Positions 1 to 6,546 of a stretch of DNA of 11,979 nucleotides are shown here, in pieces (the stretch's first letter is position 1; every line of letters begins with the position of its first letter). The stretch covers positions 1 through 11,979 of the forward strand of contig RDYC01000222.1 in assembly GCA_004293295.1 (NCBI GenBank), given 5' to 3'. Position numbers and translations under genes: made by a program. Below the pieces are notes generated by a model. That model was not told the DNA's origin. It did no database searches and saw only the letters and a list, made by a program, of their open reading frames with translations. The DNA is from Bacteroidota bacterium (lineage in GTDB: Bacteria > Bacteroidota > Bacteroidia > UKL13-3).

Positions 1-1064
1 CTAACGCCCAAGAGGCTGAAGAAATTGCCAAAGAACAGCAAGCGGATGCCCTTAAAGAAACGCGAATGATTATTAACCAGATTCCTGCACTCATTGTTAA
101 GGAAGAGGATAGTTACGCGAACATTGCTGCTGACAATAATTTGCGGGTATGGCAACTTTTTAAGTTTAACGACTTAACAAAAGATGCCAAACTTAAAAAA
201 GGAGATACCTTATACTTACAGCCTAAAAACTACAAAGGCAGTGTGGAATTTTATACCGTTGGTGTAAATGATAACATGCAAAAAATTTCGCAACGTTTTG
301 GTATCAAGCTAAGCAAGCTGTGCAAGTTGAACCAGATGAAAGAAGGGCAAGAACCTGTTGCAGGAGAAATGCTTCATTTGCAAAACAGCCGGAAAGAAAC
401 TCCTAAACTAAAAACACAAGTTCCACAGTTGGTTGATAGCACTTACAATAACATCATTTACGAAGACCCAAAAAGGAATGTATCCACATTAAAGCCGGTG
501 TTGCCTGAAGATAAATATGCCATTAACATTCCTGATAACAAAAATGACATGGCCTTTTTCCACCAAGTACAAAAAGGAGAATCCTTGTTTGCTATTGCAA
601 AAAAGTACAATGTTACCATAGAGGGTATTATGGAACTTAATGGGTTGCGCACCGAAGATATTAAAGAGGGAACACGGCTGATTATTAATCCGAACCAACC
701 GGTTATAAATGTAAAAGAAGAAGCGGTAGTACCCGGCTATCATATGGTGAAACAAGGCGAAACGTTGTACAGTATTGCCAGAAAATACGGTACCACTGTG
801 GTGGAATTACGTGCCCTTAACGAACTTTTGCACGATACCCTTAAGGTAGGTGATGAACTGGTTATTGTGCCATTAAATGGCGAAAAAACAACCGTTAAAG
901 AGGCTGATACTTCGTCTGTTGAGGCGGTTTACCATGAAGTTCGGGAAAAAGAAACCTTGTATGCCATTTCTAGAAAATACAATGTTGATATTTTGGAACT
1001 GCGTAGGTTAAATAATCTCATTGACAATAATATTGCTGTTGGTCAAAAATTACGCATTAGGTAA
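1..1064 (+). CDS. LysM-repeat cell-wall protein, C-terminal part (probable glucosaminidase), 5' end outside window
   Basis: The reading frame is open from the first full codon (position 3) and has no stop before the ATG at 66, so that ATG is probably internal and the gene starts upstream. Numbered from that ATG, five LysM or LysM-like units are visible at about residues 10-52, 62-106, 166-208, 226-269 and 289-332. The last three are classical, with GES/GET followed by LxxIAxKY and LN plus a final IxxGxxLxI. The first two are more divergent and carry the VWQLFKFNDL-type signature that, from memory of the family, follows the glucosaminidase (GH73/FlgJ-like) domain in many Bacteroidota cell-wall hydrolases. 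LysM units bind peptidoglycan N-acetylglucosamine, so a periplasmic or outer-membrane location is expected. The catalytic domain itself is not in the window, so the hydrolase assignment is inference. The TAA stop overlaps the next gene's ATG by one base (TAATG), which indicates co-translation. Confidence 0.85.
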   Translation, partial: NAQEAEEIAKEQQADALKETRMIINQIPALIVKEEDSYANIAADNNLRVWQLFKFNDLTKDAKLKKGDTLYLQPKNYKGSVEFYTVGVNDNMQKISQRFGIKLSKLCKLNQMKEGQEPVAGEMLHLQNSRKETPKLKTQVPQLVDSTYNNIIYEDPKRNVSTLKPVLPEDKYAINIPDNKNDMAFFHQVQKGESLFAIAKKYNVTIEGIMELNGLRTEDIKEGTRLIINPNQPVINVKEEAVVPGYHMVKQGETLYSIARKYGTTVVELRALNELLHDTLKVGDELVIVPLNGEKTTVKEADTSSVEAVYHEVREKETLYAISRKYNVDILELRRLNNLIDNNIAVGQKLRIR

Positions 1065-1933
1065 TGCTTGTATTAGCGCCTTCTTTACCACCTCAACAAA
1101 TCCTGTATCCTGATTTTGAAAAAAATGGCATACAGGTGTTTATGAAGCGTGATGATTTATTACACCCCATTGTTTCGGGTAACAAGTGGCGCAAGCTTAA
1201 ATACGTAATTGAAGATGCCGCTTTAAATAACAAAACCCATTTGGTTAGCTTTGGCGGAGCCTATAGCAACCACTTGTTGGCCTTAGCCGCTGCAAGCGCG
1301 AGTTATGGGTTTAAAACAACGGCTTTTATTAGAGGAGAGCCGGTGCAAAACCATATGCTTGGTTTGTGCCGCACCTTTGGGATGCAACTTCATTTTGTAA
1401 GCCGAAGCGCGTACCTGAATAAGTATCAACTGTATGAAGACTTTGCATCAAAAAACGAAAGTACATACTTTATAGATGAGGGAGGAAGAGGGGTGCTTGC
1501 AGCCAAAGGGTGTGAGGAAATTTTACACGGTACAACTGGCTATACGCACGTGGTTTGTGCCGTTGGAACAGGAACTACTTTAGCCGGATTAACCAAAGCT
1601 GCTGCCGAGTTTAACATGAAAGCAGAGGGAATTTGTGTGTTAAAAGGTGCCGAGGATATGATCCATGAAGTTGAGCTTTTAGTCGGAGAGAAAGCGACCA
1701 TTCACCACCAGTTTCACCGCGGTGGGTACGCCAAAACAGATGAAGAACTTTGGCGCTTCATCCGGTTGTTTGCACAAAAAACCGGCATATTATTGGACCA
1801 AGTGTACACCGCAAAAATGATGATGGGCCTTGCAATGTTAATTGAGCAAGGTTATTATCCGCCAAATAGCCGCATCTTGGCCATTCATACCGGAGGGTTA
1901 TTAGGCGTATTGAGTGAATTTGGCAACACGTAA
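1064..1933 (+). CDS. PLP-dependent D-cysteine desulfhydrase / ACC deaminase family enzyme
   Basis: This 289-residue protein belongs to the fold-type II PLP enzymes of the ACC deaminase/D-cysteine desulfhydrase group and is slightly short for that family. SGNKWRKLK (residues 38-46) holds the PLP-binding lysine, K41. YSNH (67-70) is the substrate/cofactor loop, GTGTT (168-172) is the phosphate-binding turn, and HTGG lies at 275-278. At the site where true ACC deaminases have Tyr-Glu, this protein reads VYTAK (Y248-T249). That resembles D-cysteine desulfhydrases, which convert D-cysteine to pyruvate, H2S and ammonia, so ACC deaminase activity is less likely. A related D-amino-acid substrate is also possible. 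It is cytoplasmic, with no signal peptide. The ATG overlaps the preceding LysM gene's stop by one base, so translational coupling is likely. It converges on the next gene with 7 bp between stop codons. Confidence 0.85.
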   Translation: MLVLAPSLPPQQILYPDFEKNGIQVFMKRDDLLHPIVSGNKWRKLKYVIEDAALNNKTHLVSFGGAYSNHLLALAAASASYGFKTTAFIRGEPVQNHMLGLCRTFGMQLHFVSRSAYLNKYQLYEDFASKNESTYFIDEGGRGVLAAKGCEEILHGTTGYTHVVCAVGTGTTLAGLTKAAAEFNMKAEGICVLKGAEDMIHEVELLVGEKATIHHQFHRGGYAKTDEELWRFIRLFAQKTGILLDQVYTAKMMMGLAMLIEQGYYPPNSRILAIHTGGLLGVLSEFGNT

Positions 1934-1940
1934 TCTGTAC

Positions 1941-3110
1941 TCAATAAAGCAACTTTTGGTGGGCCCTCATCCAACGGTCAGGTATCTCATCATTTAATGC
2001 CGACTGATAATCCGCATAGCTGCAAGGTACCATGAATGTTCCGCGTTGGTTACTCCTTTCTCTTGGGTAGGGTACCTCCATCCACCAACGTTCATTATAA
2101 ATGTTTTTGTAGAAAACAATTTCGTAATCGCTGTTTTTAAACGTTGTTCTATAAATCATGTAATCTTTACTCTCTATTGTTGGGTAATCGTTTTTGCGGT
2201 TGTAGTAACCGTCAATAAAATACCAAATCATTTGGGAGAGTAATTTGCTTCCGCAATGGTGTTGGTCCTTTAATCCATTTAAGTCGTAAAAGCCGATACT
2301 GGTTAAATCATTGCCCATCCCTGCGTACCTGGCAAGCTGACAGGCCTCCTCACCATAAAACCCGTTGGGGTTCATTTCCACACTTGCGGCCACATCTGCT
2401 GCTTTAATGCTATTCAGGCTAAATATCACCATATCAGCATTACGTGCCAAGGGTTCTGTCTCCTGCATCTTACTTCTAACATGGCCCAGTCGGTACACAT
2501 CAAAATTCATTTTATCAAAAGCATCTAAGCTCTCTTGCTCCACAAAATAGGCTTGGTTGCCAATATGAACAATATTAAACAAGTAGTTGGGCTGATGGGT
2601 AATGAGTTTGTACAGATAGTTGGAATAAACGGGATCAGGGTCATGTTGTTTCAAATCTATTTTTGCATCGGCAACCAGCACGTTTAGATTTTGGTTAACA
2701 CCTTGGTATGAAGTAAACTGGGCATATGCCAAATCAGAAGAACCTCCAAGTATAATGGTAACAATTTTTTGTTGGTGCAATTCCTGTAAGCAAGCGTTCA
2801 GGGCAAACATCGTATCATTTACACTACTCCCCGGCTCAATGTTTCCTAGGTCGGCAATTTTAATATCATGTTTGGGTTGAACCAGTTTATACAATTGTTT
2901 GCGGGCCAGATCGGGTGAAGCGGCAACACCTTGGTGTTGTGCTTGAATGCGTTCCTCTTTAACCCCGATAAGTGCGATGTGTACACCAGTTAAATCAGGC
3001 ATTTGTTTGGTATGTATATCTATTACATTAACCAAACTTTTGGGCGATGTCTCTCCCAAATGGTTAAAAACAGACTCAGGTACCGGGCTTAAGAAATCGC
3101 TTAAATTCAT
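1941..3110 (-). CDS. Arginase/formimidoylglutamase-fold protein lacking canonical metal ligands
   Basis: This 389-residue protein aligns by eye with the ureohydrolase (arginase/agmatinase/formimidoylglutamase) fold in residues about 40-305, with a C-terminal extension of about 80 residues. The metal motifs are degenerate. GGDHS is GGSSD (122-126), DAHxD is DAKID (148-152), and SxDxD is SLNSI (231-235). Of the six usual Mn2+ ligands only D148 and D152 survive; the two histidines and the two late aspartates are S, K, N and I. The flanking fold signatures (ALIGV, TIILGG, LNVLVADAKID, VIFSLNSIKAAD) are intact and the frame is undamaged, so this looks like a maintained protein rather than a decaying gene. 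Bacteroidota arginase-family proteins annotated as formimidoylglutamase often show a similar GGS-D variant, but metal-dependent hydrolysis is doubtful here. The start is the ATG at 3110, divergent from the reductase gene across a gap of about 64 bp. The C-terminal part is rich in aromatic residues and may be a partner-binding or clade-specific domain. Confidence 0.75.
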   Translation of the reverse strand: MNLSDFLSPVPESVFNHLGETSPKSLVNVIDIHTKQMPDLTGVHIALIGVKEERIQAQHQGVAASPDLARKQLYKLVQPKHDIKIADLGNIEPGSSVNDTMFALNACLQELHQQKIVTIILGGSSDLAYAQFTSYQGVNQNLNVLVADAKIDLKQHDPDPVYSNYLYKLITHQPNYLFNIVHIGNQAYFVEQESLDAFDKMNFDVYRLGHVRSKMQETEPLARNADMVIFSLNSIKAADVAASVEMNPNGFYGEEACQLARYAGMGNDLTSIGFYDLNGLKDQHHCGSKLLSQMIWYFIDGYYNRKNDYPTIESKDYMIYRTTFKNSDYEIVFYKNIYNERWWMEVPYPRERSNQRGTFMVPCSYADYQSALNDEIPDRWMRAHQKLLY

Positions 3111-3174
3111 AACTTATATTTATTGCCACAAAATACCTTATTTTCGCCCGCAGTTAAATAAACATTTCCACACA

Positions 3175-4185
3175 TTGATAGCCGTTACAGGAGCAACCGG
3201 TTTTTTAGGAGCACACCTCGTATGTATGCTTTTGCAAAAGGGCAAGCAGGTTAGGGCGTTTAAACGCAAACAAAGTAACCTGGCTGAATTTAACTACATA
3301 TCAGCTCTATTCTTTACCAACGATGATTATAAAAACAACTTAACTTGGTTTGAAGCAGACATATTGGATATTGACTCACTGGAAGAGGGGTTGCAAGGTG
3401 CTGAAGAAGTTTATCATTGTGCCGCTATGGTTTCTTTTCACCAACGTGATGCTGCAGAAATGCAACAAATAAATGTGCAGGGAACCAGCAATGTTGTGAA
3501 CATGTGTTTGCAATTGGGTATTAACAAGCTTGCTCACATCAGTTCCATTGCAGCATTAGGCAGGGAAAAAAGCGGGGTTACCATATCGGAAAAAACCAAG
3601 TGGGTTACTTCGAAACTAAACAGCAATTATGCCATTAGTAAACACCGCGCTGAAATGGAAGTTTGGCGAGGGGCCGAGGAAGGATTGTCTGTGGTGATTG
3701 TTAACCCCGGTGTTATTTTGGGCAGTGGAGATTGGAACAAAGGCACTTGCGCACTGTTTAATATGGTTAAAAAAGGAATGCCCTTTTACACGGATGGGGT
3801 TAATGGCTATGTTGATGTAATAGATGTAGCTCGGATTACCCTATTGCTTATGGAGAGAAAATGTTTTCAGCAGCGCTTTGTATTGGTGAGTGAAAACGCA
3901 TCAATGAAACGTTTTTTGGATGAAGTTGCCACATTGCTTCATAAAAGCAAACCCCGCATTAAGGTTACCCCATTTATTGCCGAAATAGCTTGGATGGCTG
4001 CAGGTATTCAACGATTATTTACCGGCAAAAAGGCTGGCTTAACCAAAGAAACTTCTCGCGCATCTTTAAAAAAATATGCATACAGCAATGCCAAAATTAA
4101 ACAGGAATTGCAATATGAGTTTATCCCGTTATCACAAACATTAATCAATACTTGTCATACATTTAATAACAAACCTTTTTCATGA
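3175..4185 (+). CDS. NAD(P)-dependent epimerase/dehydratase (extended SDR, dihydroflavonol-reductase-like)
   Basis: This is an extended short-chain dehydrogenase/reductase of about 336 residues. TGATGFLG (residues 5-12) is the Rossmann glycine motif, AD (61-62) the adenine-contacting acid region, HISSIA (121-126) carries the catalytic serine, and YAISK (152-156) is the YxxxK active site. The substrate cannot be told from sequence; 3-beta-hydroxysteroid-dehydrogenase-like and dihydroflavonol-4-reductase-like annotations are typical for this group. The same open frame runs back to an ATG at 2947, but that would overlap the opposing arginase-fold gene by more than 160 bp and add a non-family N-terminus. 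The TTG at 3175 puts the start exactly where the family begins (M-I-A-V-T-G-A-T-G), so TTG is chosen. No in-frame ATG lies between 3111 and the glycine motif. The TGA overlaps the next gene's ATG by four bases (ATGA), so the two genes are probably one operon. Confidence 0.83.
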   Translation: MIAVTGATGFLGAHLVCMLLQKGKQVRAFKRKQSNLAEFNYISALFFTNDDYKNNLTWFEADILDIDSLEEGLQGAEEVYHCAAMVSFHQRDAAEMQQINVQGTSNVVNMCLQLGINKLAHISSIAALGREKSGVTISEKTKWVTSKLNSNYAISKHRAEMEVWRGAEEGLSVVIVNPGVILGSGDWNKGTCALFNMVKKGMPFYTDGVNGYVDVIDVARITLLLMERKCFQQRFVLVSENASMKRFLDEVATLLHKSKPRIKVTPFIAEIAWMAAGIQRLFTGKKAGLTKETSRASLKKYAYSNAKIKQELQYEFIPLSQTLINTCHTFNNKPFS

Positions 4186-4871
4186 AATCTATTTTAACAA
4201 CCATTTCCGCTGTGGTGCTATTATCGGCCTGCAATCAAAAATCAGTAACTGATGTTAAATCACTTGAGGTACTTTACAAAAAAAGCTACGACCTTAAAGA
4301 TATTTCAACAGCTATAACCAGCGTTCAGCTAATTTTGTTGCAAGATAGTACGCATGCCTTGCGTGACTCTTTGCCGGCCATGTATTTATCGGTTCAAAAT
4401 ATTGATGCATGCTTAACAACCACCGAAGATGCCTTAAAACGCAAGCCTAACGATGAAGAGCTGCTTAAATACAAAATGCTTTGTTTAGAGCAATTGGGTA
4501 AAGGTGAAGAGCTGTTAACACTATCGAACGACCTATACAATAAAACCAAAAAATCGGAGTACTTGTACAAATCAGTATCGGTGCAACTCGCCATGGGTAA
4601 TTTTGAGGTTGCCAGCAAAAATATTGACGATATGATGGAAAAGTACAAAGGCTCAACCGATAGTGTGGACATGATTATTGGTGAGGGGCAAAATCAACGT
4701 GTACCTATTTTGGCTGCATGTTGGAACATGCGTGGGTATGTGTACATCCAAACACAAAAATACCAACAGGCTGCTGAAGCATATCAACGTGCTATTCAAA
4801 TTTTCCCTGACTTTGTGATGGCAAGAAGAAACTTGCAACAGTTAATACAAAGCGCACAGCAACAACGTTAA
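4182..4871 (+). CDS. TPR-like lipoprotein
   Basis: This is a 229-residue predicted lipoprotein. It has a short basic n-region and a hydrophobic stretch ending in the lipobox L14-S15-A16-C17, with lipidation expected at C17. The rest is helical. The clearest tetratricopeptide-like unit is near the C-terminus (about residues 180-215: WNMRGYVYIQTQKYQQAAEA, then the YQRAIQIFPDF segment). Weaker helical pairs occur at about 45-75, 85-115 and 125-150. Such proteins are usually scaffolds facing the periplasm; the partner is unknown. The start overlaps the reductase stop (ATGA), which implies co-translation, though no shared function is obvious. It converges on the anti-sigma gene with 15 bp between stops. 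A weak AT-rich hairpin (CAACAA at 4860-4865, TTGTTG at 4872-4877) spans its stop codon but has no T-tract. Confidence 0.8.
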   Translation: MKSILTTISAVVLLSACNQKSVTDVKSLEVLYKKSYDLKDISTAITSVQLILLQDSTHALRDSLPAMYLSVQNIDACLTTTEDALKRKPNDEELLKYKMLCLEQLGKGEELLTLSNDLYNKTKKSEYLYKSVSVQLAMGNFEVASKNIDDMMEKYKGSTDSVDMIIGEGQNQRVPILAACWNMRGYVYIQTQKYQQAAEAYQRAIQIFPDFVMARRNLQQLIQSAQQQR

Positions 4872-4886
4872 TTGTTGTCGCATCAG

Positions 4887-5867
4887 TTATTGCTTCAATA
4901 GTTCTAGGGCCTCTTGTTTGTATTTGCCGTTTAGCTGAATAACACGTTGTAAATATGGCTCTGCCATGTACCGTTTGTTTAACCCTAAATACGCTTTTGC
5001 CAAAAGTAATAATCCCGACTCATAATATTGTGATGAAGGTTCATTAGATATGGGCAAAAGTTCAGCAACACAACTATCAAATGCATTTTTTGTAAATTGT
5101 GTTGTGGCATTAGAATACCGAACAGAGTCTATTTGGTTATTTCTGTCTAATATCGTTTTTTCATCTTTTTGCGTTTTAACGTATGGCTCCTGTGCAAGGG
5201 ATGAAGGTTGTTTTCCTCTTAAACGTTTTCTTTCGGGTTTTGACACTTGTTCTATTACCATTGGTTGAACCCTTTGTTGCTCAACGGATGTGGCTTTAGA
5301 AAGCACCAAATCCTCTTCGATAGCATCATCTCCTCTGTTATCTGATTCAGCAGCAGAAACCGGTGGTATATTTAATTGAACTGTATTTTCGGTCGCATCA
5401 TCTGCGTCATTTTTTGCCTCAGTTACCTCCTCCCCTTTCGGCTTTTGCTGCTGAATTGGCCGCTTTTTACTCGTTTCCTTTTTATCAAGTATTATTGGTT
5501 CTGTTGATTTTTCCAAGGGCTTTGGATTAACCATGTCTTGAACCATCGCTATTTTTTGCGGCTCTTCCTTATGATTAATATACCAGATTAGTCCGGTAAC
5601 AAATAACAAAGAGGCGGCTAAAGCCACATACCAACGATTTATGGTCACGCTTTTTTGTGTTGTTTTTTTATCAATGGCATTATTAATTTGGTTAACCCTG
5701 TTTAACAACATTGCAGGATGTTCCATACTATCAATACCTTCCTTCATATCGGCACAAATCTCACAGGAAAGCACATGCTCATTCAGTTGATCAAGTGTTT
5801 CCTTGCTCAACTCTCCCTTGGCATATTGCTCCCAAGTTGTGTTGTTTATGCAGCTTATTGTATCCAT
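4887..5867 (-). CDS. Membrane anti-sigma factor with zinc-finger-like N-terminus and TPR-like C-terminus
   Basis: This 326-residue protein starts 13 bp inside the upstream ECF sigma gene, the usual arrangement for a cognate anti-sigma factor. The N-terminus has the anti-sigma ZAS pattern: C6, then H31-x3-C35-x2-C38. One transmembrane helix lies at about 79-97 (WYVALAASLLFVTGLIWYI), giving a cytoplasmic N-terminus and a periplasmic C-terminus. Residues about 98-245 are a low-complexity, Lys/Glu/Gln-rich linker. The end (about 250-326) is helical with a TPR-like pair (LLLLAKAYLGLNKRYMAEPY, then LQRVIQLNGKYKQEALELL). The expected role is to hold the sigma factor at the inner membrane until a periplasmic signal is sensed. 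The specific signal cannot be read from sequence. The TPR-like tail in place of a known sensor domain is the notable part. Its gene end converges on the lipoprotein gene. Confidence 0.82.
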   Translation of the reverse strand: MDTISCINNTTWEQYAKGELSKETLDQLNEHVLSCEICADMKEGIDSMEHPAMLLNRVNQINNAIDKKTTQKSVTINRWYVALAASLLFVTGLIWYINHKEEPQKIAMVQDMVNPKPLEKSTEPIILDKKETSKKRPIQQQKPKGEEVTEAKNDADDATENTVQLNIPPVSAAESDNRGDDAIEEDLVLSKATSVEQQRVQPMVIEQVSKPERKRLRGKQPSSLAQEPYVKTQKDEKTILDRNNQIDSVRYSNATTQFTKNAFDSCVAELLPISNEPSSQYYESGLLLLAKAYLGLNKRYMAEPYLQRVIQLNGKYKQEALELLKQ

Positions 5868-6460
5868 AAAAACAGGTATAATACCATTACAATTCCTTTT
5901 TCATTCAAGACTATTTTTAAATTTCTTTTGCCATTCTGCAAATTGCTTTTTACCTCATTCATACTTAATCCTGTGCTTACAGCAATTTCTTCATAACTTT
6001 TAAGTTTTAAATAAAACAATTCAATACATACCCTCTGATTTTCTTTTAATTGTTTTACAGCCTCTTCTAAAACAAGCAACTTTTCCTCTCTTTCATGTAT
6101 GTTATCTTCTTGATGCACAAATTGACTCAATTGCATAAAAAAGGTGTCATTTTCTTCTTCGGCCAAAACTACCTCGGTGGTTTTTTTGCGCAATTGCATT
6201 AAACAGTAGTTTCTGCAAACACTGTGTAACCAGTTCCTAAAGTGTTGTACGTGATGCTTTTTTAAGTCAACAAATAACTGCTCGAAAATACTCATGGTAG
6301 CATCCTGCGCATCATCCTCGTTTTTTAAATATTTTACGCACACCGCATAACACATTAAAGAGTGTCGCTTAAACAGCTCCCCAACCACAACCCTATCATT
6401 GGTTTGTTGGTATTGAACAATCAGATTCTCATCCGACTGGTGTTGCAGGTTGCTTGGCAT
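5855..6460 (-). CDS. ECF-type RNA polymerase sigma factor (sigma-70 family)
   Basis: This sigma factor is about 201 residues long when started at the ATG at 6460. An upstream in-frame ATG at 6508 would add 16 mostly hydrophobic residues that do not fit the family, so 6460 is preferred. Region 2 covers about 10-92, with the DDAQDATMSIFEQLF helix at 49-63 and the promoter-melting segment around FRNWLHSVCRNYCL (74-87). Region 4 covers about 135-185: LKENQRVCIELFYLKLKSYE, followed by an EIAxxTGLSMNEVKSNLQNGKRNLK helix-turn-helix that contacts the -35 element. The last 12 residues are hydrophobic and lie over the start of the overlapping anti-sigma gene. The pair is divergent from the MuiA-family gene across 86 bp, so that gene is a candidate target. 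Autoregulation is likely for the type but not shown. No confident promoter was found. Confidence 0.88.
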   Translation of the reverse strand: MPSNLQHQSDENLIVQYQQTNDRVVVGELFKRHSLMCYAVCVKYLKNEDDAQDATMSIFEQLFVDLKKHHVQHFRNWLHSVCRNYCLMQLRKKTTEVVLAEEENDTFFMQLSQFVHQEDNIHEREEKLLVLEEAVKQLKENQRVCIELFYLKLKSYEEIAVSTGLSMNEVKSNLQNGKRNLKIVLNEKGIVMVLYLFLWIQ

Positions 6461-6546
6461 TGAAACAAAAATTAAAAAAAAATTGCAAACTTTTATGGAA
6501 TTTATCATCCATCCTCATCTACTAAGCAAACTTAAATAACAAAACG

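Noticed and set aside
3123..3146. TTG and TATTTTCG as a promoter for the reductase gene
   Set aside because: The 13-base spacing is wrong and the -7 box is imperfect.
4860..4877. CAACAA/TTGTTG hairpin at the lipoprotein stop as a bidirectional terminator
   Set aside because: A six-pair AT-rich stem with no T-tract is too weak for a confident call.
6466..6489. GTTTGC and TAATTTTTG on the minus strand as a Bacteroidota sigma promoter for the ECF gene
   Set aside because: The 11-base spacing is too short for the -33/-7 pair, the -7 box has an extra T, and the implied transcript would begin at the start codon.
6461..6508. Longer N-terminus for the ECF sigma factor from the ATG at 6508
   Set aside because: It adds hydrophobic residues unlike the family; the ATG at 6460 fits the normal start of region 2.
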